Shown one piece after another: positions 30,196 through 38,642 of a stretch of 64,000 nt of DNA. The notes under the pieces were generated by a model. It ran no database searches. It was not told the DNA's origin and worked only from the letters and a program-made list of their open reading frames with translations. Source of the DNA: Streptomyces sp. MJM8645 (GTDB lineage: Bacteria; Actinomycetota; Actinomycetes; Streptomycetales; Streptomycetaceae); assembly GCF_001625365.1 (NCBI RefSeq), contig NZ_LJJF01000001.1:5400501-5464500 (forward strand), given 5' to 3'. Position 1 is the stretch's first letter, and every line of letters starts with the position of its first letter. Made by a program: the position numbers and the translations under genes.

Positions 30196-32370
30196 TCAGG
30201 CCGCCTTTCGCATGGTGGTGGCACGGTTCTCACGACGGTTCTCCTGCCGGCTGTCGCGCCGGCCGTCGTGGCGGTTCTCGCGGACGAGCGAGGCGACGCC
30301 CTCGGGGCGCAGCTCGTCCAGACTGACGGCGGTGCCGCCGAGCAGTCCGGCCAGGGTGCGGGCGAGGCCGAGCCGGACGGGGCCGGACTCGCAGTCCAGC
30401 ACCACGCTGGCGGTGCCCTGCGCGGCGAACAGTCCGGCCGCGCGCTGCGACCGGGCGAGCGCGTCCCGCCCGCCGGTGGCCCGGCCGTCGGTCACCACGA
30501 CCAGCAGCGGGCGGCGGCTCGGGTCGCGCAGCCGCTCCACCCGCAGGACCTCGTGCGCGCGCAGCAGGCCGGCGGCCAGCGGGGTGCGGCCGCCGGTGGG
30601 CAGCGACTCCAGCCGGGCCGCGCCGACCTCCACGGACGAGGTCGGTGGCAGCGCCAGTTCGGCGTCCGCGCCCCGGAAGGTGATCATGCCGATCTTGTCG
30701 CGCCGCTGGTAGGCGTCCATCAGCAGGGACAGCACGGCGCCCTTGACGGCGGTCATCCGCTGCCGGGCGGCCATCGAGCCGGAGGCGTCGACGACGAACA
30801 GCACCAGGTTGGACTCCCGTCCCTGGCGGACCTGTTCGCGGAAGTCGTCCTTGCGCAGCACCAGCGCCCGGCCGGCCCGCCCGCGCGCCGCCTGGTGCGG
30901 CGCGGCGGCCTGCAAGGTGGCGGTCAGGTGCAGGCGGCTGAGCGTGCCCTGGGGGCGCCGGGCGCGCACGGTGTGCCCGCCGGTGGTCTCGGCGGGGGAG
31001 CGGCGGCCCTGGGCGCCGTGGCCGGTGCCCTGCACGGTGAACAGCTTGGTCCGGTACGGGTCGCCGGCCGCGACCGGTGCCGACTCCCGGGCGGGGGCGG
31101 GGTGTTGGGCCGGTACGGGCTGCTGGAGCGGCTCGTCCGGCTCGGCGGCCGATGCCTGCGGGCCGGAGGCGGGCTCGGGGGCCCCGCCGCCGTCCGGGCC
31201 GCCGCCGGGGCCGCCGTCCGGGCCCGGACCGTCGTCCTCGGGGCCGTCGCCCTCGCCGTCCCCGTCGCCCTCGGTCTCTCCTGAGCCCCCGAGCTCCCCG
31301 GACCCCTCGGGCTCCGAGGGCTCGGAGGGCTCCGATGGCTGCGCGGGCTCCTCCGGCTGCGCGTGCTCCTCCAGCGTCCGGTCGAGCTGCTCCTCGTCCA
31401 GCCCCGGCGCGTCGAAGGGGTTGCGGCGGCGCCGGTGCGGCAGCGCCAGCTGGGCGGCCTTGCGGACGTCCTCCTCCAGCACCTCGGTCCGCCCGTCCCA
31501 GGCGGCGAGCGCGACGGCGGTGCGGGCCATCACGATGTCGGCGCGCAGCCCGTCCACCTCGAACGCGGCGCACACGGCGGTGATCTGACGCAGCGCCACA
31601 TCGGTCAGCTCCACCTTGGGCAGCAACTCCCGGGCGGCGGTGATGCGTTCGGCGAGCGCCTGCTCGTCCGCGGCGAACCGCGCGGCGAAGCCGGCCGGGT
31701 CGGCGTCGTAGCCGAGCCGGCGGCGGACCACCTCGGCGCGCTCGGCCGGGTCCCGGGTGGCGGCGATCTCGACGGTCAGGCCGAACCGGTCGAGCAGCTG
31801 CGGCCGCAGCTCGCCCTCCTCGGGGTTCATCGTGCCGACCAGCAGGAAGCGGGCGGCGTGCCGCACCGACACGCCCTCGCGCTCGACGTACGAGCGGCCC
31901 ATCGCGGCGGCGTCCAGCAGCAGGTCCACGACGTGGTCCTGGAGCAGGTTCACCTCGTCGATGTAGAGCACGCCGCGGTGCGCCTTGGCGAGCAGCCCCG
32001 GCTCGTACGCCTTGACGCCCTCGGCGAGCGCCCGTTCCAGGTCGAGCGAGCCGACGATCCGGTCCTCGGCCACGCCGACCGGCAACTCGACCAGCTGGGC
32101 GGGGCGTTCGGACGCCGAAGGGCGGTCGTGCGGCCCGTCCGGGCACTGCGGGTCCGGCGCGGACGGGTCGCAGGCGAACCGGCAGCCGTCGACGGCCGCG
32201 AGGGTCGGCAGCAGGCCGGCCAGCGCGCGCACCATGGTCGACTTCGCGGTGCCCTTCTCGCCGCGCACCAGCACGCCGCCCACGGCCGGCGAGACCGCGT
32301 TGAGCAGCAGGCCGAGCCGCAGGTCGGGCATGCCGACGATCGCGGTGAACGGATAGCGGACGTCACTCAT
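30196..32370 (-). CDS. Fused ChlI-ChlD-type chelatase subunit (cobalt chelatase accessory)
   Basis: A 724-residue AAA+ plus von Willebrand A fusion. Residues 1-340 carry the P-loop GEKGTAKSTMVRAL, Walker B VLYIDEVNLL, and sensor FLLVGTMNPEEGELRPQLLDRFGL (GTMNPEEG hallmark). A Glu/Pro/Gly acidic linker (about 365-450) follows, then a VWA domain with the MIDAS motif FVVDASGSMAARQ. Such fusions drive metal insertion with a large CobN- or ChlH-like subunit, which is not in this window. The position inside the cobalamin operon points to cobalt. The ATG at 32370 overlaps the cobQ stop (ATGA). Confidence 0.88.
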   Translation of the reverse strand: MSDVRYPFTAIVGMPDLRLGLLLNAVSPAVGGVLVRGEKGTAKSTMVRALAGLLPTLAAVDGCRFACDPSAPDPQCPDGPHDRPSASERPAQLVELPVGVAEDRIVGSLDLERALAEGVKAYEPGLLAKAHRGVLYIDEVNLLQDHVVDLLLDAAAMGRSYVEREGVSVRHAARFLLVGTMNPEEGELRPQLLDRFGLTVEIAATRDPAERAEVVRRRLGYDADPAGFAARFAADEQALAERITAARELLPKVELTDVALRQITAVCAAFEVDGLRADIVMARTAVALAAWDGRTEVLEEDVRKAAQLALPHRRRRNPFDAPGLDEEQLDRTLEEHAQPEEPAQPSEPSEPSEPEGSGELGGSGETEGDGDGEGDGPEDDGPGPDGGPGGGPDGGGAPEPASGPQASAAEPDEPLQQPVPAQHPAPARESAPVAAGDPYRTKLFTVQGTGHGAQGRRSPAETTGGHTVRARRPQGTLSRLHLTATLQAAAPHQAARGRAGRALVLRKDDFREQVRQGRESNLVLFVVDASGSMAARQRMTAVKGAVLSLLMDAYQRRDKIGMITFRGADAELALPPTSSVEVGAARLESLPTGGRTPLAAGLLRAHEVLRVERLRDPSRRPLLVVVTDGRATGGRDALARSQRAAGLFAAQGTASVVLDCESGPVRLGLARTLAGLLGGTAVSLDELRPEGVASLVRENRHDGRRDSRQENRRENRATTMRKAA

Positions 32371-33905
32371 GCATACTCCCCAGGTGCCCCGGGCGCCAGG
32401 AACGGCAGCGATCCGGCCGCCGGCACCCCGCCCTCGATCAGCTTCCACAGCGCGTCGGTGTCCGCGTGCTCCTCGATCAGGTCGCCCAGCCGGTCCAGCC
32501 GGGCCTCGCGCGCCTCGGCGAACGAGGTGTCCGGCGCCGGCACGAACGCCCGGCCCGCCAACGCGGCGACCTCGCGCAGGAGTTCACGACGGAAGCCGTC
32601 GTTCTCCAGCGCGCCGTGCCAGGTCGTGCCCCACACCGGGCCGACCCGGCAGCCGTCCAGGCCGTGCCCGTCGTCATCGGAGAAGAACGGCTCGCCCCCC
32701 TCCACGGCCACTACCCCGTGGTGGATCTCGTAGCCCTCGACCCGCTGCCCGTACGCCGTGCCGACCGGCCGCGCCAGCACCTTCTCGGCGCCGAACCGCA
32801 CGTGCGTCGGCAGCAGGCCCAGGCCCTCGACCGAGCCGGCCCCGGACTCCACCTCGTCCTCGATCCCGCGCGCCAGCATCTGGTAGCCGCCGCACACCCC
32901 GAGGACCGGCAGCCCGGCCGCCGCCCGCGCCTTCAGTGTCGGCTCCAGGCCGCGTTCGCGCAGCCAGGCCAGGTCGGCCACGGTGGCCCGGGTGCCGGGC
33001 AGCACCACCAGGTCGGCGTCGGCCAGTTCCTCCGGCCGGGTCACCCAGCGCACCAGCACGCCGGGCTCCTGCGCCAGCGCGTCCAGGTCGGTGAAGTTCG
33101 ACAGTCGGGGGAAGCGCACCACGGCCACCCGCAGCACGTCCGCCCCGAGCGGGCCGCGGCCGTCGACCCGGTCCACCACCGTGGACAGGTCCAGCGAGTC
33201 CTCGGCGTCCAGCCACAGGCCCGGCAGCATCGGCAGGGTGCCCAGCACCGGACGGCCGGTCAGCCCGTGCAGCATGTCCAGGCCGGGCGCCAGCAGCCGC
33301 GCGTCGCCGCGGAACTTGTTGACGAACCAGCCCGCCACGTGCCGCTGGTCCTGCGCCGACAGCAGCGCCAGCGTCCCGTACATCGCCGCGAAGACGCCGC
33401 CGCGGTCGATGTCCCCGACCACCACCACCGGCAGCCCGGCGGCCGTCGCCAGGCCCATGTTGGCGATGTCCCGGTCCCGCAGGTTGATCTCGGCGGGCGA
33501 ACCGGCGCCCTCGCAGACCACCACCTCGTAGCGGCGGCGCAGATCCGCCAGGCACTCCAGCGACCGTTCCAGCAGGACGGGCTTGCGTTCGCGGTAGTCC
33601 AGCGCGCCCACCTCGGCGACCGGCCGGCCCAGCAGCACCACCTGGCTGCGGCCGTCCGCGCCCGGCTTCAGCAGCACCGGGTTCATCGCCGCCTCCGGCT
33701 CCACCCGGGCCGCCTGCGCCTGCATCGCCTGCGCCCGGCCGATCTCGGCGCCGTCGGCGGTGACGAAGGAGTTCAGCGACATGTTCTGCGCCTTGAACGG
33801 CGCGACCCGCACCCCCTGCCGGGCCAGCCAGCGGCAGATGCCCGCGGTCACCACGCTCTTGCCCGCGTCCGAGGTCGTCCCGGCGACCAGCAGTGCGTTG
33901 CTCAT
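32367..33905 (-). CDS. cobQ: Cobyric acid synthase
   Basis: Amidates side chains b, d, e and g of adenosylcobyrinic acid a,c-diamide with glutamine and ATP. It has 512 residues, slightly long. It shows the P-loop-like GTTSDAGKSVVTAGI, FKAQNMSLNS, EGAGSPAEINLRDRDIANMG, VGDIDRGGVFA, and the amidotransferase cysteine in GVCGGYQMLAR with EIHHG near the end. It overlaps cbiB upstream and the chelatase gene downstream by ATGA each, so the operon is tightly coupled. Confidence 0.95.
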   Translation of the reverse strand: MSNALLVAGTTSDAGKSVVTAGICRWLARQGVRVAPFKAQNMSLNSFVTADGAEIGRAQAMQAQAARVEPEAAMNPVLLKPGADGRSQVVLLGRPVAEVGALDYRERKPVLLERSLECLADLRRRYEVVVCEGAGSPAEINLRDRDIANMGLATAAGLPVVVVGDIDRGGVFAAMYGTLALLSAQDQRHVAGWFVNKFRGDARLLAPGLDMLHGLTGRPVLGTLPMLPGLWLDAEDSLDLSTVVDRVDGRGPLGADVLRVAVVRFPRLSNFTDLDALAQEPGVLVRWVTRPEELADADLVVLPGTRATVADLAWLRERGLEPTLKARAAAGLPVLGVCGGYQMLARGIEDEVESGAGSVEGLGLLPTHVRFGAEKVLARPVGTAYGQRVEGYEIHHGVVAVEGGEPFFSDDDGHGLDGCRVGPVWGTTWHGALENDGFRRELLREVAALAGRAFVPAPDTSFAEAREARLDRLGDLIEEHADTDALWKLIEGGVPAAGSLPFLAPGAPGEYA

Positions 33906-34870
33906 GCCCTTCCCCTCCACCGTGTCGTCAGCAAGCGCAGCGCGACGTGCCCCGCGACCGTCGTACCCAGGGCCAGCGCGCCCACCCGCCGGGAGAGCAC
34001 GCAGGCCCGCTCGATGTCGTCCGCCGTCACCGGGCGCAACTCCGCGCCCAGCACCGGCCGGTGCTCCACCCGCTCCCCGTACTGGAGGGTCCCGCCCAGC
34101 CGGACGCCCACCGCGCCCGCGAAGGCCGCCTCCGCCTGGCCCGCGTTCGGGCTCGGGTGCGCCGAGCCGTCCCGCCGCCAGACCCGCCAGGCCGTTTTCG
34201 GCTGCGGCGCGGCGGCCACCGTGAGCAGCGCCGTCAGCCGGGCGCCCGGCCAGCCCGCCACGTCGTCCAGCCGGGCCGAGGCCCAGCCGAACCGGGCGTA
34301 CCGCGGCGAGCGGTGGCCGACCATCGCGTCCAGCGTGTTCACCGCGCGGAACGCCAGCAGCCCCGGCGTGCCCGCCAGCGTGCCCCAGACCAGCGCGTTC
34401 ACCACGGCGTCCGCCGTGTTCTCGGCCACCGACTCGACCACCGCGCGGGCGATCTGCGGCCCGTCCAGCGCGCTCGGATCCCGCCCGCACAGGTGCGGCA
34501 GTCGTTCCCGCGCGGCCGTCAGGTCGCCCGTGGCCAGCGACCGGCCGATGGTGCGCGCCTCCCGGGTCAGCGAGGTGCCGCCCAGCACCGTCCAGGTCGC
34601 GGCGGCCGCCAGCGCGGCCCGGCCCAGCGGACGCCGGCCCACCGTACGGTCCAGGGCCACCGCGCCGGCCGCGACCGCGCCCACGCACAGCGCCGTGTAC
34701 CCGGCGCCGGCCACCCGGTCGTCCTGCCACACCCGCCGCTCCAGCCGGGTCGCCGCGCCGCCGAAGACGGCCACCGGGTGGCCGCGCCGGGGGTCGGCGA
34801 AGCGGGAGTCCGCGGCGAAGCCCGCGGCGGCGCCGAGCGCGAACGCGGCGGCGCGGGTCAGCGGGCGCAC
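33902..34870 (-). CDS. cbiB: Adenosylcobinamide-phosphate synthase
   Basis: An integral membrane enzyme joining aminopropanol phosphate, or aminopropanol, to adenosylcobyric acid (CbiB, also called CobD in the aerobic nomenclature). It has 322 residues with several hydrophobic segments. DPRRGHPVAVFGG, ARAVVESVAENTADAVVNALVWG and RAVNTLDAMVGHRSPRYARFGWASARLDD are family hallmarks. The GTG start at 34870 makes it the first gene after the cobalamin riboswitch. Its substrate arm depends on the CobC-type enzyme encoded at 17673-18749. Confidence 0.92.
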   Translation of the reverse strand: MRPLTRAAAFALGAAAGFAADSRFADPRRGHPVAVFGGAATRLERRVWQDDRVAGAGYTALCVGAVAAGAVALDRTVGRRPLGRAALAAAATWTVLGGTSLTREARTIGRSLATGDLTAARERLPHLCGRDPSALDGPQIARAVVESVAENTADAVVNALVWGTLAGTPGLLAFRAVNTLDAMVGHRSPRYARFGWASARLDDVAGWPGARLTALLTVAAAPQPKTAWRVWRRDGSAHPSPNAGQAEAAFAGAVGVRLGGTLQYGERVEHRPVLGAELRPVTADDIERACVLSRRVGALALGTTVAGHVALRLLTTRWRGRA

Positions 34871-34954
34871 GGCGGGTTCGGCGGAAGGCCGCGTGGGGTC
34901 CGGCGGGTCGGGGCAGCCTGCATCGCGTGCGTGTCCTCACTCAGGGTCCGCGCC

Positions 34955-35135
34955 CTGGATCGACGTACCGGGGGCGAGAGTCTCCTGGCTTCCGGGTCGG
35001 ACGCACCCCCGGGCCTTCCAGCGGCTTCTGACGGTCCGCCGTGGCAATGTTCCGAGCGTGCTCCCCGGTGACAGTGGCGGGACCGCGCCGGACTCGCACC
35101 GGCTTCCTCTGCATGCCTCCGTTTGGCCCCAGGAT
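34955..35135 (-). ncRNA. Cobalamin riboswitch leading the cobalamin operon
   Basis: On the minus strand the leader reads GGAAGCCGGTGCGAGTCCG, then CGGTCCCGCCACTGT, and ends with the B12 box GAAGCCAGGAGACTCTC, the order of the conserved core of AdoCbl riboswitches. The B12 box departs from consensus at its 3' end (CTCTC rather than CCGGCC-like). It lies about 85-265 nt upstream of the cbiB GTG. A hairpin CAGGG/CCCTG (34942-34957) follows directly and may be the expression platform. High cobalamin should lower expression of cbiB-cobQ-chlID-cobO-cobB. Confidence 0.88.
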
Positions 35136-35231
35136 CCCATCACGCGGCCGAACCGGGAGTCAACCGAGGTCACGGAGGGGTTGGTCACACCTCGGAGCCC
35201 TGTCGCCGGTGCCGTTCTCGCCCGCCCGAGG

Positions 35232-35332
35232 CCCCGCCCGCCTGACGCCCGCCCCGCCCGACGCCCCGCCCGCCTGACGCCCGCCCCGCCCGACGCCCCG
35301 CCCGCCTGACGCCCGCCCCGTCCGACGCCCCG
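35232..35332. repeat. 32-bp tandem repeat, about three copies
   Basis: Units beginning CCTGACGCCCGCCCCGCCCG at 35241, 35273 and 35305 repeat with an exact 32-bp period and nearly no change (one C-to-T in the third). The block lies between the riboswitch and the next gene with no unique spacers, so it is not a CRISPR. The stretch to 35460 continues with shorter GCCCGGACACC-type repeats and holds no gene. Confidence 0.8.
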
Positions 35333-35476
35333 CCGTACCCCGGACGGCCCAGCCCGGTGGCCGCCCGCGCGGCCCCCCGGTGAACTGGTGCCCGAACACC
35401 GTCCGAGCAGCGCCCGGACACCGCCCGGACACCGTCCGGTCCAAGACCAGCCAAGACCAGCAGAGCGGGGAGCGAT

Positions 35477-36589
35477 ATGCGTTGGGGAACCGCGGCCGTC
35501 GTGGCGGCCGCCGTCGTCGGCGCCGGGGCCGCCGTCCTGGTGATCGGCCGTCGGGCCTCCGAACGGCTGGTCCACCCGGCGAGCGCCGTCCGGGAGTCGG
35601 GCCCCGTCCTGGTGCGGAGCCTCGCCGCGGGCCGGATCACCTTCAACCGCCGCCCCGAGAGCCTGCGCCCCGGCCGCTGGGCCGTGGAGTGGGACGACCA
35701 CGGCCACGCCGTCGTCGAGGACGTCCTGCACAGCGACGAGAACGGTGTCACCCGTCGCCTCGTCCGCGCCGACCGGGGCACCCTCACCCCCGGCACCGAG
35801 GTCCGCTTCACCCCCCGCGTCCACCTCGGCGACCCCACGGAGGCGCTCGGCCTCCCCTTCACCGACACCGCCGCCGACGGCGAACTCGGCGCCCTCCCCG
35901 CCTGGCGCCTCGACGGCAAACGCGGCACCTGGGTGATCCTCGTCCACGGCCCCGGCGCCGACCGGCAGCAGACCCTCCCGGTCCTCCCCGTCCTCGACCG
36001 CCTCGCCCTGCCCGCCCTCGCCGTCACCTACCGGGGCGACCAGGGCGCCCCCGCCTCGCCGGACGGGCTCGGCCACTTCGGCGAGACCGAGTGGCGCGAC
36101 GTCGAGTCGGCGGTCCGGCTCGCCCTCGACAGCGGCGCCGGCCGGGTCATCCTGTACGGCTGGTCCCTCGGCGCCACCATGGCCCTCCAGACGGCCTCCC
36201 GCTCCGCCTGGGCCCATGCCATCAGCGGCCTCGTCCTGGACTCGCCGGTCCTCGACCTGCCCGCCACCGCCCGCCGCGGCGCCGCCCGGGCCGGCTACAC
36301 CGGCGCCGCCGCCGAGCTCGGCGCCCTCGCGGCCGAGGGCCGCACCGGCGTCGACCTCGCCGACTTCAGCCGCATCGCCGAGGGCGCCGACCTGCGTGTC
36401 CCCACCCTCCTCCTGCACAGCCCCGACGATCAGGTCGCCCCGTTCCGCGCCGCCGAGCGCCTCGCCGCCGCCCGCCCCGGCGTGGTCAGCCTCCGGCCTT
36501 TCCCGGGCGCCGACCACACCACCCTCTGGAACTCGGCCCCCACCCACTACACCGAACTCCTCCGCCGCTGGCTCACCCCCCTTCTCTGA
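35477..36589 (+). CDS. Membrane-anchored alpha/beta hydrolase
   Basis: A 370-residue protein with an N-terminal membrane segment (AAVVAAAVVGAGAAVLVIG), so the enzyme domain is probably outside the membrane. The alpha/beta-hydrolase core has the oxyanion-loop region VILVHGPGADR, the nucleophile elbow GWSLGA (Ser), an acid in LLLHSPDDQVAPF, and the histidine in PFPGADHTTLWN. It resembles FrsA/BAAT-like esterases and acyltransferases with a beta-rich N-terminal part (about 40-150). GGGGAG precedes the ATG. Substrate unknown. Confidence 0.82.
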   Translation: MRWGTAAVVAAAVVGAGAAVLVIGRRASERLVHPASAVRESGPVLVRSLAAGRITFNRRPESLRPGRWAVEWDDHGHAVVEDVLHSDENGVTRRLVRADRGTLTPGTEVRFTPRVHLGDPTEALGLPFTDTAADGELGALPAWRLDGKRGTWVILVHGPGADRQQTLPVLPVLDRLALPALAVTYRGDQGAPASPDGLGHFGETEWRDVESAVRLALDSGAGRVILYGWSLGATMALQTASRSAWAHAISGLVLDSPVLDLPATARRGAARAGYTGAAAELGALAAEGRTGVDLADFSRIAEGADLRVPTLLLHSPDDQVAPFRAAERLAAARPGVVSLRPFPGADHTTLWNSAPTHYTELLRRWLTPLL

Positions 36590-36761
36590 ACCCAGCCCCC
36601 CCGCACGAGAAGTCACACCGACAGGGCCTCTGTACGAAACCTGGACCTCACCCGTCAGCCACGGAGTGTGACCGGTCGGGCGGGTAGCGCGACCGCCGCC
36701 GCAAGGGTTGAGCCGGGATGGCATGCCCCCGCCACCTGTTTCCGGCCAGGCGGTTTGCCTC

Positions 36762-36783
36762 TGTTGCCCGATTGTTGCCCGAT
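36762..36783. promoter_or_regulatory. Perfect 11-bp tandem repeat upstream of the 499-residue protein gene
   Basis: TGTTGCCCGAT occurs twice head to tail (36762-36772, 36773-36783), 85 bp before the GTG at 36869. An 11-bp direct repeat is the signature spacing for OmpR/PhoB-type winged-helix regulators and SARPs, but this sequence matches no consensus I know. The rest of 36590-36868 shows no gene. Confidence 0.4.
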
Positions 36784-36868
36784 CTTGGGGAGGCGCCGTC
36801 GACGGCCGCCCGTCCGTACAGCCAACCGGATGTGACAGAAGGCCGGTACAAGGGGAAGACTGCTCGAC

Positions 36869-38368
36869 GTGACGTCTCGGAATCCGCGCGACCGTGATGC
36901 CCCGCTCCCTCCGACGATCGGTACTGGTGCGACGGTGACCCGTCTCCCCGGTACGGCCCACCGGCCCGCCGCCGGCAAGCCGGGCGGGGCCGGGGTACCC
37001 CGCCGACGAGGGCCCGCTGCGGCGCCCGGTCGGGGGAGGGTTCCCGTACCGGAGGGCTTCCCCGCGCCGGCCGAGCTGGCGCCGCTGGCCCGCCGGATGC
37101 TGGTGGACGCCGTCCGGATCGCCCGCTGGGCGGGGGACCTGGAAGAGGTCGACAAGCGGGGCGAGCTGCTGCCCGACGACGCCCGTGCGGCGGGTCGGGC
37201 GCTGGCCATGACGGTCGGCGCCGCCGCCAAGGCGTGGGGGCAGGCACTGCTGGTCGGCCTGGTGGAGGCCAGGGACGGCGGTGCGGTCCCGGGCTGGCGC
37301 CTGCACGCCTGGGAGCACGACGACGAGGCGGTGGTCCGCGGCTGGTCGGCGCTGTTCGACGCCTGGACGCTGCTGGCCCCGGTGCCGCCGGCCGCTCTGC
37401 GGGGCGTGTTCGCGGTGCTGGCCGGCCAGGCGGTGGACCAGGCGCCTCAGTTGCTGTCGTTCCTGCACCTGGTGGCCGGTCCGGTGTCGGACGGCGAACT
37501 GCTGGAGCTGCTGCGCCGGGGTCTGGACGAGCGCCGGGTGGGTGGCACGGACGGTTCGGGCCTGTCGCCCGTGCCGCACGCCGCCTCGGCGGTGTCGGCG
37601 GTCCGCGGCACGTGCCGGGAGCCGCAGATCGACACCCCGCCGTCGCCGGCCGACGTGGCCGCGGTCCTGGACTGGATGCTGGACGGCCTGGCGGCCGTCG
37701 GGGCCGTGGTCCGCAGGGACGAGGCCGCCGAGCTGTCGCCGCTGGGCCACTGGGCGGTGCGGGCGAAGCTGGAGGAGATCTGCACGGTCGCGCAGACCGC
37801 GGCCGGGCACATCGAGCAGAGTGCCTTCGAGCTGCTGAACGCCTGCGCGGACTATTCGCCGGGCCCGGCGCGGGCCGAGTTCCGCGCCTGGGTGGCGGCC
37901 CGTCCGGCCGATCGGGCGGTGGCGGAGCTGCTGGACGCGGCGCAGGGGGACGACGCGCTGGTGCGCGGGCTGGCCTTCGAGGCGCTGCGGGTGGCCGGCG
38001 GCCCGGCGGAGCAGGCGGTGCGGGGGTCGGTGGACGAGCCGGTGCTGCGCCCGTACGCGCTGCTGTGGCTGGCGGAGCGCTCGGACGAGGGGGTTTCGCC
38101 GGCGGACGTGCTGGGGGCGGAGGACGCGGCCTGGCTGTGGGTGGACACGGCGGCGGCGGTGCTGGACCACGGCGAGACGGAGCTGCTGGTGGGCCACGTC
38201 GAGGGCGCCGCGGCGGGCGATCCGGTGCGGCTGTTCGCCCGGGCCCGGCAGTCGGGGCACCCGCGGGCGGCCTCGGTGCTGTCGGCGGTCTCGAGCGTGC
38301 ATCCGGATCCGGGCGTGGCGCGGGCGGCCCGCCGCTCGGCGTTCAGCGTGCACACCGGCGGTGCCTAG
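36869..38368 (+). CDS. Conserved hypothetical protein, 499 aa, helical-repeat-like
   Basis: I do not recognise a named family. The first 60 residues are a disordered Pro/Arg/Gly-rich segment; the rest is almost wholly helical and Ala/Leu-rich, without membrane segments. Repeated patterns such as LLDAAQGDDALVRGLAFEALRVAGG, VLRPYALLWLAER and VRLFARARQSGHPRAASVLSAV resemble HEAT/ARM-type helical repeats in the C-terminal third. The GTG start follows a purine-rich GGGGAAG at some distance. No coupled neighbours; a scaffold role would be a guess. Confidence 0.6.
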   Translation: MTSRNPRDRDAPLPPTIGTGATVTRLPGTAHRPAAGKPGGAGVPRRRGPAAAPGRGRVPVPEGFPAPAELAPLARRMLVDAVRIARWAGDLEEVDKRGELLPDDARAAGRALAMTVGAAAKAWGQALLVGLVEARDGGAVPGWRLHAWEHDDEAVVRGWSALFDAWTLLAPVPPAALRGVFAVLAGQAVDQAPQLLSFLHLVAGPVSDGELLELLRRGLDERRVGGTDGSGLSPVPHAASAVSAVRGTCREPQIDTPPSPADVAAVLDWMLDGLAAVGAVVRRDEAAELSPLGHWAVRAKLEEICTVAQTAAGHIEQSAFELLNACADYSPGPARAEFRAWVAARPADRAVAELLDAAQGDDALVRGLAFEALRVAGGPAEQAVRGSVDEPVLRPYALLWLAERSDEGVSPADVLGAEDAAWLWVDTAAAVLDHGETELLVGHVEGAAAGDPVRLFARARQSGHPRAASVLSAVSSVHPDPGVARAARRSAFSVHTGGA

Positions 38369-38384
38369 CGGCGCCCGTCGGCGC

Positions 38385-38562
38385 CTAGGGCGTGTCTTCA
38401 AACTCCCGCCTGCGCGCCGGCGTTGGGGCACGCACCTCGCCGCGTTGTCGTCAGTCGCCGATGCTCCGCATGGACTCCCTCCTCCGCCTTGCGATGCACG
38501 CACCCCAACGCCGCCACGCCCGCCCTCCGGGCGGACGACGGGAGTTTGAAGACACGCCCTAG
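38385..38562. mobile_element. MITE-like element, 178 bp
   Basis: Perfect terminal inverted repeats GGGCGTGTCTTCAAACTCCCG / CGGGAGTTTGAAGACACGCCC (cited as 20-base-class arms ending at 38385 and 38562) are bounded by CTAG on both sides, which may be a 4-bp target duplication of the YTAR type used by IS5-family elements. A second, internal inverted repeat GGCGTTGGGG (38419-38428) / CCCCAACGCC (38503-38512) lets the whole element fold back. It has no open frame of transposase size, so it would need a transposase from elsewhere. Confidence 0.8.
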
Positions 38563-38591
38563 CAGCGCCCGCCGAAGAGCGAGCACAACGA

Positions 38592-38627
38592 AGAGGGGCC
38601 CGGATCCGACTGGATCCGGGCCCCTCT
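38592..38627 (-). terminator. Terminator of the psd-pssA operon
   Basis: A perfect 16-bp stem, AGAGGGGCCCGGATCC/GGATCCGGGCCCCTCT, with a GACT loop lies 15 bp after the pssA stop on the minus strand. Its symmetry also allows it to stop rightward transcription from the 36869 gene. Confidence 0.88.
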
Positions 38628-38642
38628 CGCGTACGGGAACGA

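Noticed and set aside
35232..35332. CRISPR array
   Set aside because: The 32-bp units abut without unique spacers, and no cas genes are present.
34937..38503. Very long open frame (over 1,100 codons) on the minus strand opposite the alpha/beta hydrolase and 499-residue protein genes
   Set aside because: It is a shadow of third-position G/C bias in the plus-strand genes, with low-complexity Arg/Gly/Pro translation and no domain. The same applies to long frames opposite the cobalamin operon (32466-35309) and the upstream extension spanning 42098-45334.
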